Assembly: GCA_013397695.1 (NCBI GenBank)
Contig: VYZI01000054.1
Span: 1,653,209-1,717,208 of the forward strand
DNA: 64,000 nucleotides
Source of the DNA: Centropus unirufus
Lineage: Eukaryota; Chordata; Aves; Cuculiformes; Centropidae
Reading direction: 5' to 3'
The position numbers and the translations under genes were made by a program. The notes under the pieces are model-generated. The model had not been told where the DNA came from and searched no databases. It was given only the letters and a program-made list of their open reading frames with translations. How positions within the stretch are numbered: the stretch's first letter is position 1; every line of letters starts with the position of its first letter. Of the stretch, positions 53,301-64,000 are shown one piece after another.

Positions 53301-56300
53301 AAGGTTAAGCATGTGTGTAAGTCCTTGGAGGATCAAGGTTTAAATGTTTAAACCTGTTCAGCAAGACTACCCAGACTTTAATGTCCTGTGAATGGGGTCT
53401 CTTTTACAGCGTGCACTGGGCAGGCTGCTATTGCTTTTCACTCAAGCATGAAAGCTTCATTTAGCATGCACATGTCCTTTGTAATTGCCAGTGACTTAGG
53501 ATACAGAAAAAGACACATATTAGTAGAGCTTCTTATTAATGGAGTGCCTATGGAAAAAAATTGACTGCAGCTGATTGATTAAGAGCCACCCTTAATCTAT
53601 ACTTACGTCTCTTGTTATTCATAACAAAGGCAACAGGTCTTCTGGATTCCTCACTGTGTCAGTGATTTGTGCAGTGCTTATAAATTAATCACTGAAAATA
53701 GCAAATGTATGAGATCAAATCTTGTATTCAGAGCTCTTTTATTTTGTGAAAAATTCTATTGTATATTATCAAATTTTCTGCATGTGTCACAAATCCAGCC
53801 ACTGTCCTTGTCTGTATCAACAACCTTTCTGCTAAACATTACAGAACTCAGGTTCCGAACGGAGCCACCTCAATCATGTCTGATGATCAACCACTTTACA
53901 TTTAAATGAATAGTAGAGTCCACTTGCTCTAAGTTAAACCAAACCTACAATAAACCTTTGGGATGCTGAATGTTATCTAAGTGAAAAGAGAAATGAATCC
54001 AAAGGGAAACTATTTTTTTCAAAGGTACAGTGTGTCCCTACTGCTAAATGTTTTAGCTATCTAATGTGGTCTTACATCTTTAATAACCATACTTTATGCT
54101 TATGTATATATATTAATATATGCATGCAAACACATTTATTTTTAAAATTAATCATATTTTCTTTGAAGATAAACCTGTTTATGATACTGGTTATGGTCAA
54201 CCTTAGGTATCTCTTCCTCTAGACCTTACAAACAAGTCTGCTCCCATGATGGTTTCCTTTAATTCTTTCAACTCTCATTTCAACTGGTCTGTGAGCTCAC
54301 CAGCACCACCCACAACCCTTTATGCCATGTATTCAGGCAGAAAAGTGAACTCCTGGGACCAAGTAGAGGGCCAAGAGGACACAACTAGCAACTCCATAAA
54401 TGGCTAGGTGAGATGTGGAAGTACACTGCAACATTTAGGAGCCAGGGTTCTCTCTGCATTTGATATTTTTAGTACTGTAAATGCAGCCTTAGCTGTACAA
54501 ATTTAGGAAGCCAAATTGTCTGGAAGCTTTCAAATGCACCAGCATTTCTGTGGGCAAGGACACTTACATCAAGAGGAACAACTCCTTAAAATGCTAGGGC
54601 CTAAATTGGGTTGACTTCATTATACTCATGGAGTTTTCTGACTTGTAGATTTTTAAAGCATTGTAGTGTAATTTTTAAATGCTACAGGTCTGCAAAATGA
54701 AAGAAACAAGCCAATTGTAGCATCTCCTTTCACTAGGTCAGTTCAGCCTAAGAAAAGTAAGCATGAGGAATAACTTTAATTGTACACTAAACACACTGCC
54801 TGGAATGCACTTTTGACAGCATTCCCCCAGCAGCCCTTGAAGACAAATGATGTATGTGTGACCTTTCCCTGTCTATGCAATCCAGTCTTAAATTCACTAT
54901 AATGAACCTTATTTTAAGCCCACCTCCAGGTATCTGAGGCTCAGTAAGTCAATAGGATGATGACTGTTTTTCAAGATATGTAATTTACAGAATTTTAAGT
55001 CCTCTGTCTTCATGAAGTAGTTAGGAGAGAAGCCAAATAGATGAGAAGAAGATGTCTAAATTAAGCAATGCAACAGTATGGTTAATTAAGAAAATCTGTG
55101 GAGGAGAGGCAGTTAAATGATCTGAGTCTTGAATGTGACGTCCTTCAGTGGGATTCAAATAAAATAGATGATTAAAATAGGTCAGATAAATCACTCCCTG
55201 AAAGAACCTGCTTGTTTCCTGTGACTGTAATGGAGCCTGAGGTTGTTAGTTCGGATGTAGGTATTTAAAGTATAACTATCTAAAATTGGATGAGATTAAT
55301 CCTACTGCTGGTGCCCAAATGTCACAAACAGGGAGCAAACATTTAAATGGGTGATATACAGGCAGCTGAAAATTCCAGTTTGAGAAAGCATATTAAAAAA
55401 AAAAAAATCTATATGCAGAGATATGAGTTGTTCCCCCTTTGTTACCATCCCCAAGGAAGATGACAGTAAGTGTCTTTAACAATAGGAGTAGGAAGGATAT
55501 GGCTCCAAGAGCTCTTGGAGCTCATCAGCCTTAGGACAGGAGCTAAGTTATCAGCCTCCACAGGCCATGGGAGACACAAAGAAACCAAGGAAGACCTTGT
55601 GTGATAATTACAGTCTTGAACTGAGCTCTCTGGGGCTCTACTTCTCTCTGCACTTTGTTTCCTTCTTGCTAATAATTTACTATTTATCTTAATAGAGTAA
55701 AATATTTATTTATATTCTTCTTTCATACCTAGTGACTTGATAAATACCATGAGTTCTGTTGCCCTGGGAGTGAGGAAATTAATTAGGAGGTAGTTTATTC
55801 TTACAGATTCCTATACCCTACACATTATTAGGAATCCCAATGAGTCCACAGCCAACGAACACTTCGCAAGGATACGTGACTAGGTGCCAGGCTTGTGGAA
55901 GGACTTATGTTGGCAAGTGTTGGCCCTACATGCTATCCCTCCCTTAGTGGGGGAGGGTCAGAGACTTGTGGTCACTCTGAGTGAGGTGCAATGGTCTTGC
56001 TTCATTTGGTGAAAGTAGAGCTTCATGAGCAGTTCTTGCTGAAAGAAGACCATAGCTAATTTGTTAAATCAAATAGAAACTCAGCAAGCCCTATATAATG
56101 CCATAGATCATTTGCAGTCCAAAGAGAATGTATATGTCTTTTAGTACTAGAATGAGAAAAAATAATCCTCAGAGGTTAAAATCGAAGTATTTTGTCATGA
56201 CTTCATGATACTTCAAGTCAGCTTACCAGAAATTTAATGCTAATAAATAATCCCATTCAGGAAAAGAGGTACTGTGGGATGTCCTTAAGTATTTGTTCAG

Positions 56301-57128
56301 ACTCCTGAGAAAAGACTGAGAATCTGGCCTCTCTTTGGAGAAAAAAGCTGATGGAATCCCGTCATTATTGATCATGGAAAGATTTTGATTTACCCCAGTT
56401 CTACCTGCTGCATGCAACTCAGACTAGCAGAGATTTTATATGGAAACCTGGAGACGTGGAAGAAATACAGAATTATGACAGATTTTTTCCTGTAAAGTAA
56501 ATTCATAGCTATGTTATGAAAGTTTCTAATTATAACATTTCTTTAATATTTTATTATTGGGAGGAGAAGGAAGATGCCAAAACTTAGAGCATTTCACTGG
56601 TAAGATTATGGGTTGATTTCTGATTGGATGATAGACCCTAATAATAAAACTCATAATTTTATACTATGCTCTTCTACTGATGATAGAAGTTCTTTGTGCA
56701 TAATAGCACCATTTCTATTCTGGAATCTTGTTAACAGTTGTAAACTCAGATTATCATTTTTATTAGCCTAGTGTTTTCTTATTTCTGTGCTACTGACAGG
56801 AAATTATAGCAGGTTTTCTGGCTTGCTTTTTTATTTGTTAGAGTGAAAGCAATTCCATTCAACTAGAAATTTCCAAGCACTAGGTGGAAGAAGATAGTAT
56901 TGCTGGAAGTCAGCAGCAACTTAAAGTGGAAGATTAATTAAAAAAAACGCCACATCTAAAGACTAAATTTAAAAATGGTATGTAGTGGTAGACTGAGTTA
57001 ACATGGGCTGTTTTTTAATGGTACAGATTTCTGACTTTTTATACTTTGTGACTCTAGGAACAAACCCCTGTCACTGAACTGAGCATCTAAACGTGACTCT
57101 ACTATATTTTCCTGTTGCCTCATTACAG

Positions 57129-57261
57129 TATCTTTGACATCACATCTGTTACTGAATATCCCTCGCTCAGTTCAGGCTCTGCTCCGTGCAACCTTGCCCA
57201 TTGCTAAGAAGCCCACCACAGGCAGTGGGAATCAACCAACATGTACTTCTCATGGCTTTGG
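57129..57261 (+). CDS. Candidate internal coding exon, product unknown
   Basis: The segment is preceded by a pyrimidine-rich tract (tttcctgttgcctcattacag) and followed by the donor gtgagtag. It is 133 bases long. One frame is open throughout: two bases completing a codon, 43 codons, then two bases, giving phase 1 in and phase 2 out. The other two frames stop. The peptide has a leucine-rich start (SHLLLNIPRSVQALLRATL), then a basic IAKKP and a Thr/Gly/Ser/Asn-rich end. Its entry phase fits the exit phase of the candidate exon at 36,729-36,842, so the two could be consecutive exons. I recognise no family. It may instead be a non-coding exon or chance. Confidence 0.3.
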
Positions 57262-59293
57262 GTGAGTAGAAAGCTCAAATGAGAGTATTGGTAGTTATTT
57301 CACCGCATTAAGCCATTTGAGCATTGTAAAAGCACTGTTTCTAAGAGAATGTGAGACTATAGCTGCATAATTTACTGTCAACAGCCTACAGTTTATTCAT
57401 ATTACATCAGATACGCTTCTAACTGTCAATTGATACTGAGTGAATAAAAACTTATTTCCATAACAAGAACACCAAATTAAATCCTTTTATTCTCCGGTTA
57501 TAAATGGATGAGAGTTTAGGATTACAAGGGACAAAGCCTAATTTTCTGGGCCGGCAGACCTCGGTATTGGGGTGGAGAGAGGCAAGTTGTCAGGGCAAAA
57601 GCAAGATGTGGGAGCTGCGATGACCTCATTTCACAAGGCACCAGTATTTTCTGCACAAGTGAAGTAAACCTTATGAAGAGTACTGAAGTGCTTGAAGTTG
57701 AGCCTGTAACAGAGATTGATGAAATTCTGCTAGTGCAGAACCCTTACCATTGTGTCCAAATAAAGTTCCTATGAAAGAATGTGATGTTCCCTATGGCATT
57801 GATACATCCCGTCCCTCTTTCCAGGGACATTCAAGGGAGTTTGTGTTTAATTCCTGACTGCTCCTCATCTTCCCTCTCCTTGTTCAATTTTTGTAATTGC
57901 ATTACGCATTTTTCAAAACAGCACTTCAAGTCTAGAAAATCTGACACATCAATCTGTAGACGATTAATTACAAAGCACTTTTGTTTTAATGCTAAGGAAA
58001 ACAGAATTCAAGGAGTTAGAAGACTGATTCACACTGGATTTCTGACTCTGTTAGATTTCTCTGAAAATCCCATCTTACGTTATAAAAGTTTTCCTCAATA
58101 TGGCCACAAACCTGTGAACAACTAAGTTTAAGAGTACTGTTTAGTCATGCAGCTAACTCTAAATACTTCAGTCAAAGCCTACACTATCCAGTCTTAAGTG
58201 TAACAATGAATTGCAGCCAGGAAAAGAGAGGTATTTCAACAATTATTAGATACAGTCCTGGTAGTACTAAATAATTTCCTCTTAAATACTGAACAAGCTC
58301 AGCCTTCCTGTTGATTTCAGTAGGTGTTGTACCATTACACCCAGGAAGCCTGAGGAAAAAAAAATCACCTTAGGAGTTTTGTAAGAGTAAATACAAAGCA
58401 AAAGCAAAACATATCTCGTTTTGTAAAAAAAAAAAAAGGAAGTATTAAATGAAATAGTAATGTATTAATGTTCGAAAAAGACTAGAAAGCAGACATTGGA
58501 AATCAAGGGACTTGCAAGGCAACATGTAAAATACAAATCCGACTGTATCTGGCAGGCTTGTATTCATGCTCAGCATCAAACTCATTCTTTACAAAAGCAA
58601 TGTTTGGTATTTCACCTCAAACTTTGTCAGCTTCTTGCAATTAGCTCCTACAATGGTATGACAAGGTATGATGTGGAACATCACTTCCCCCCACTTTTCC
58701 AGAAGAACAATGCAAGGGACAGCAAGAACTTTACCTAGCACTGCACAAGAATAGATCCTGTAAATACCGACTCCACTCAGTGCAAGCTGAAAAATATTTA
58801 TTTATTTTTGAAAAAAGTTTCAGTGTTGTACTTCCCTACCTAGTAAACAGCTGAACAGCCAGAATGATACCCAAGACCATCTCCTCCACCCCCATCTCCA
58901 CCCCCGTGATATCAGTGCTTCAGGCGACATTCAGGAAAAAAAATCTACACACACAAAACCCCCAACTCAAGGATCTTTTCTGACAGGAGCATGGAATGAT
59001 AACCAAAAAACAATCAAGTCCTCATTGTCATAGTGCGACAATCACAGCACCGTTTCTGTTGAGCAAATAGTCAATTCACAGAGAGAAAAGCATCATGAGG
59101 ACAGACACGAAAGCTGTTATTATCCATTTTAAGTAATAGGAGAAGGTCACATATCAAGCAGTTGCACCTTTTCATTACATCCTAACTCTCCACAGCAGGG
59201 GAACCACACTTATGACTGTGTTAGATATACAAAAGCTTTCAGCTCCAAAAAAGGGAAAGAAAAGATGTGGAAAAAAAATTAAATTCGTCTTAC

Positions 59294-59358
59294 CAGTACG
59301 TTGCAGCACCAACTTGCTTGAAGGAATGTTGCCTTTACAGGTTTCTCTTTTAATTATC
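59294..59358 (-). CDS. Candidate short exon on the minus strand
   Basis: Read on the minus strand, a long pyrimidine tract ending cccctttctgcttccag precedes the segment, and the donor gtaaga follows a CTG. Both are near consensus. The 65-base segment is open in one frame, reading IIKRETCKGNIPSSKLVLQRT (21 codons plus one base at each end, so phase 2 in and phase 1 out). The pyrimidine tract is part of a low-complexity region, which raises the chance of a false acceptor. It may be an exon of an unidentified protein gene or of a long non-coding RNA. Confidence 0.3.
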
Positions 59359-59458
59359 CTGGAAGCAGAAAGGGGAAAAAAAAGAAGACGACGGAGCAGG
59401 GTTGTTAAATTAGCGTGTGCTAGAATCTTTTCAGGTTGTCGCAGAGTAGAAAAATACC

Positions 59459-59522
59459 AAAAAAAAAAAAAAAAAGGCACGCAAAGAAAGAAAGAAAAAA
59501 AAAAAGAAAAATAAAAAGAAAG
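59459..59522. repeat. A-rich / GAAA low-complexity tract
   Basis: Seventeen consecutive A bases are followed by ggcacgc and then AAAG/GAAA units and further A runs to about 59,522. It is a purine-only tract apart from the short interruption, and explains the lysine-rich plus-strand frame over it, which is not a gene. Confidence 0.92.
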
Positions 59523-61450
59523 CTCAGTAATTTAAATTTGCTGTCAGTTCAGGCAGCATCGCTCTGTCCCGCCCCTCTTCCCACTGGGTTCTACTACCTG
59601 CAGGGCTGCAACTGACAGCTACTGTGCAAACAAAAAAAAAGGCAAAAAGCATGCTGGGACCATGCTGTCTGCTGTCTGAGTCTCTCTCCACTTCTGATGA
59701 CTGAAAATCATTAGTGGAAAGGTTTTGTTGTTGTTTGCTGGGATTTTTAAGTAAGGCTCTTTGCATGAAATTTAATTTATTTTTAATTGATACAATGTAA
59801 CACGTGACAGAAACTGGTGGTTGTGTTTCTCAGCTCTCCTCAGAATGGAAACTAACCCGAACAGATTGATTTTAATAGTATGGTATATAAAGAATATGCA
59901 CAGATGTTTATCATGCTGCCCTTTGCAGGCATAAATTCATGTAATACTGCGTATAAAAGTCTGTGTTTGAATGGAAAGTCAGGAAATCTTATCATCAGAA
60001 AGTGGTTAAAACTCTGGCAATCAAAAAAATTGCCAGTACTGTTTTTACTCAGCTTTTAAGTTTTCCTTCTAAACTTTTTCAAATAGTTTTTGAGAACAAA
60101 ATGTAACAGAAGTCGGAGGCATAATGAACACCTAGCACAGCACTCGTGAAAAGGACAATCTTACAATCACAGTACATAAAAAGCTATATTTTGACCAGGT
60201 GTTTAGAATCATTTTTGAAGGTTTGTGCTAGTGACTATTAGCAGACTGCATACATCATGTGAGTGTGAAATATTTGATGAAAACTAACCAGAAAAACAAG
60301 TACAACTGCGATAAATGTTTTTTTATAGATATTTTAATTGTTACTAACAGGCTTTTAGCAACAGGGCTACAATCATCCTTCCAAAACAAAGAGCAGCATA
60401 ATCTATAACTTCTAACTATAAATGTATTCACCAAAATATGCTTCCTGTTTAATTATAAAATAAAGTACAATGGAAAGAGGGAAATAGTAATTGCTTGAAT
60501 TATGCTACAGTACATATGCTTATGCATATAACCATAAAATCAAAAACTATGTTTAAAATTAATTAAATTAATCTCTATTTTACTCAAAATTTACCATCTA
60601 CACAGAAAGCGATGCATGCATGCTAACATTCCTTCCATAGACAATTGGCTTCTAAATAGATTTTTAAAAACTCTGCAGAAATTAATTGCTGCTATGATTG
60701 CATCTCTTTTGCAGCCTTTCCTCATTGGACTAGCTCTGAGAGCACGACTCCTACCACTAGGAGTTTCACAACAGGGTTCAAGGTATGGGGCCTGCCTTAC
60801 AGCCCACATAAGGCTCCTGTTCATGAACAGCCAGCCATGTTAAATTGGTACCACTGCCACCCTTTAAATTGCTTTTCTTCTCTTTTAAAGCTTCCACACC
60901 TTTTAACAGGAGACTATCTGAAGCCATTTCTACAGATGGTAGAAATCTCCTGCCATTCCAAAGATGAGGTTTAAATCAGAATGGCTAGGAGCGGTCTCCT
61001 TCCAAAGTTTATCATGAAGTCTTAGAAGACTCATGCTGTCTGTAAAATTTTTGCTATCCTTTGTGGGTTAAGTCTCAGTATAGAGACGGCACAGAGAGTT
61101 CTCTTCAGAATGGAAACACAAATACATAAGGACAATAAACATAATTCAAGTAAGATGCAGCAGAAGGTTCTCCAAGTACTCACAGATAAAATTCAGGATT
61201 GTTCCACTAGAATTTACTTTTCCTTCCACTTGTGTAGCTTTAAAGCCCTATTTTTATGCTAATAAGGTATCTTAGTGTATGATCCATCCAAATTCAGTGT
61301 CTTCTGGCTCCCTGTCCCTTGTTTTAAATTCAAGATGTTTCTTTGTTTTGCTCCTTGTCTAGAAAAAAAAAAAGATGATAAATGGCAAAAAAAAAAAGCA
61401 AGTCTTCTTGATGATTTGACGGCATTTAATCCTTATATCGGTATCTTCAT

Positions 61451-61484
61451 GCACACATGCACACACACCCATACACACACACGC
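61451..61484. repeat. Imperfect (CA)n microsatellite
   Basis: Alternating CA with interruptions: gcacacatgcacacacaccc followed by atacacacacacgc. Short and imperfect. Confidence 0.9.
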
Positions 61485-64000
61485 TGAATTTCAAAATTCT
61501 GTTATATCTGACTAACTTATCCTTCTCTATCTCCTTGCAAAGTCAAGGGTGGCTTGTTTTTAATGCACTTGGCATTTTAAGCAAGGCACTCAGACCTTCA
61601 AAAGACAAATAATTTAACTTTGCCTTTAATGGAATATGGTAGTGCACTATATAAAAAAAACCTAAAAAAGCTAGATTTAGCAAGGAGATACAGTCAAGAA
61701 GGCAATTTGACTAATTGGTTGAAAAAATGCACAAGAGCTCATAAAATCAAACATTTATAGAAATGCTTTACTATACTATTACCCTGAAATAAAACCAGCA
61801 CAAAGTAAACTGGTAATATCAACCTTTTCTCCTGTAATATTGGACACTGGAAAACACAAGAACAAACCTTAAGGTGTTTAGAAGAGAAGAGTCTAATTGA
61901 AGTCAGTGGAAGCTTCACTCATTTTATGGTTTTACTGATGCTGTATGTTACTATTAACCATTCAATGTCTCTGTTAAAATCTAATTTTGATTAAGGGTCA
62001 TAGGCTTGGGACTGCAGAGGTAAGTTAGGTAATGTGGGAAAGATAATAGTGTCTTTGTGGTTCTATAGTCCGTTTTTAATGAATCAGTTAAATTAAAGAA
62101 TCAGTAATTAATGGAGGCTTCCTCCTATATAATGCAACAGAAAGAATCTAATTAACCTTTATATCCTTTACAAAGCACCATTGAGTGATGCATTTTCTGG
62201 TCTTGTTTTAGTCAGAAACATTTTTTGCTTTTAATTTCATTGGAATTCATATTGACTGGTTGGGTTTTTTCCCCATATTTTTTCAAGTTATTGACCATCA
62301 AGGATTAACTGCTACAAACACTGAAACTATTTTGTAGATTTCCATTTCTTTGTAAAATAACCCAACACACCATACATTCAAAATCTTTTTTTATGCTATG
62401 TCTAACTAGACCCTGCTAAACTGTGATGGGGTAAAGTTTGAAGAAAGGGTTTCAACCGAGTATGAGATTTGTCGCAATATTAAAATCAGGACTTGTAAAC
62501 TTGGCAAATATCATAGAAGACCAGAAATATTCCTTTTCCGCTAATGCAGTCTTTCTGTGTAACCAGATCTAACTGAATGATTTTACTTCAAATGAGTCAA
62601 ATCCTGTGCTATCCTGTCCCTTAGGAGCATAGGAGATCACTCAGCTATATTAAGACCCTTCCCTTATGTAAAGGGAATTTAGAGAAAGTATGAATTATAC
62701 ACCCAGAAGTTCTAAACGTGATTTTGTGTAAACAATTCTGTTGTTATAGGGAGACTTGGGAATAAATATGGGCCATACAGCCATCTATGACTTTCTGCTT
62801 TAAGTAGTCGTACATTTTAAGATTTACAGTATTAATTATGTCAAAATATTACTCAGCCTCAGGTGACTTTATGTACCGTATTTCTATGTGCAAAAGCTAA
62901 GACTTCTGTTACAATAATCACTTCCTCCTGCAGCTTTAAATTGAGGGTGACTTTCTCACACATTTAAATGCTTTCCCCTGCAGCTCGCAAGGAAAAAGTA
63001 GTTGAAGGTGGCTTCTAAACAAAGATGTACAGTAATTAAAAGCTCTATTAAAGTGAGCTTTTTTTGCACAACACCTGCTGTTAATGGAGTACTTTGTGTA
63101 CAGTTCTGTGTAGTCTTTGAATCCAGTGCATTATTTCAGAAGTAGCATGTTGGAGGATTTCTCTATCTGATGTGGTGACCTATATATGTTAATTACCCTA
63201 CGATGAAAACCTCCCACCAGGAGACCTCTCCTCCCCTCAGCAAAATCAAGCCTGTAAAAATGATTTGGTAAACTGAAAAGTAAGATTGTGAACTTCTAAT
63301 TGCCTTGTAGATAACAATCACTTAATCACAAAAAGAGTAGTTTTTCTTAGCAAAATTTCTCAGTGACAAAGAAAAAATGCACAGCTTATGTGATTTAATA
63401 AATGACAGTTACACATCTTAGTTCTTCCCTGTTGCCTCGCCTGTGGTTGAATTCATTTTTCATACCTATGTTGCTGTCCCCTTGGTACATCCTGCTGTCA
63501 TGCAATCAAAGGGGGCTAACATAAAAAAAATCTCTACAGAATTTGGTGCTTTGATAAATTAAACCATCTTTGTGTGTTAGTCTTTCAAATGCTTATGTCT
63601 CAAGAATAGTTTGTGGGTTGAAAGTGAAGCTGTAAGACAACTAAGAGAGACAAATTCTGTGTGTAAGTTCCCACTCTTTTTGCAGGAAAAATAATGTGGA
63701 AGATAAGGGTGCCACCTCTATTCACAATGTGTACTGTGGTTTGCTTTGATGTTCGGTTGCATTCAACAGAATGTTGATGATTTGATGGAAACTTCCAGAT
63801 GCTGAAAATGGAAACACTTAAGTAGAGATTAAAAAATACTCGGTACAATTGTAATGGCTTGGCTCTGAGGTGAAAGTGAATGCTGTTGTAAATAGAAGGA
63901 GAGGAGATAATCAAACTCTCCTTACTAACATCAAGTTCAGATGTTTGAAACTGACTCCTATGAAATTTTCTATTTATTTCTATGAGTAGAAAATGACTCA

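Larger units (their letters stand above)
59160..59830. promoter_or_regulatory. CpG-enriched patch, possible minus-strand promoter region
   Basis: CpG dinucleotides cluster here (near 59,286, 59,299, 59,388-59,391, 59,414, 59,440, 59,479, 59,561 and 59,571, plus cacgtg at 59,802), while the rest of the window has very few. A GC-box-like cccgcccctc lies at about 59,569, and an E-box cacgtg and a tttgcat octamer-like word at about 59,762-59,805. This would suit a weak promoter driving leftward transcription into the candidate exon at 59,294-59,358. The patch is too AT-rich to be a proper CpG island. Confidence 0.22.
48720..64000. other. Gene-poor right part with two candidate exons
   Basis: Besides the candidate exons at 57,129-57,261 (+) and 59,294-59,358 (-), no gene is supported. 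The block has candidate regulatory stretches (51,340-51,960; 59,160-59,830), two old repeat fragments (50,925; 53,225), an A/G-rich low-complexity tract (59,459) and a CA-rich tract (61,451). I see nothing specific from 59,900 to 61,250 or from 61,500 to the window end. Confidence 0.55.

Noticed and set aside
59212..59514. 100-codon lysine-rich plus-strand frame
   Set aside because: Its C-terminal lysines are translation of the A/G low-complexity tract.
59524..59766. 80-codon minus-strand frame with a signal-peptide-like MLFAFFFVCTVAVS stretch
   Set aside because: The hydrophobic run comes from a poly-A/T tract on the other strand, and a better reading is a pyrimidine tract of a possible splice acceptor. 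No family is recognised.
1..64000. CRISPR arrays, operons, tRNA or rRNA genes, endogenous retroviral LTRs
   Set aside because: I looked for regularly spaced repeats, clover-leaf-type sequences, and retroviral gag/pol motifs and found none. The region is vertebrate and largely non-coding.

Overview
The window looks like gene-poor vertebrate nuclear DNA, most likely from a bird. The sequence is AT-rich, has no operon structure, and has no long open frame outside a retrotransposon. The only mobile elements I recognise are chicken-repeat-1 (CR1) LINEs, the dominant interspersed repeat of birds. I see no Alu-like or L1-like sequence. A turtle or crocodilian source is possible but less likely, because two CR1 tails match the avian type closely. 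Nothing in the sequence identifies species or chromosome.

Layout. Bases 1-11,860 are unique non-coding DNA with one degraded palindromic repeat. Bases 11,865-14,135 hold the main landmark, a plus-strand CR1 about 2.3 kb long. It keeps a decayed ORF1 with an SGNH-esterase-like domain, the endonuclease part of ORF2, and the 3' UTR. The reverse-transcriptase part is missing and both ORFs are broken. Bases 14,140-26,560 are unique sequence with a conserved-element-like stretch at its start. Two minus-strand CR1 tails follow, at 26,563-26,750 and 48,204-48,719. Between and after them lie old palindromic (MITE-like) repeats, short tandem repeats and A/T-rich candidate regulatory blocks.

Coding content is uncertain. 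Three short segments have good splice signals at both ends and stay open in one frame: 36,729-36,842 (+), 57,129-57,261 (+) and 59,294-59,358 (-). The two plus-strand segments are phase-compatible (phase 1 to phase 1), so they could be consecutive exons of one gene with a 20 kb intron. I do not recognise the peptides. The minus-strand segment lies in a small CpG-enriched patch that might be a promoter. The simplest reading is one or two long introns, or a gene desert containing non-coding regulatory elements. The listed repeats and candidate exons are the only features the sequence supports.
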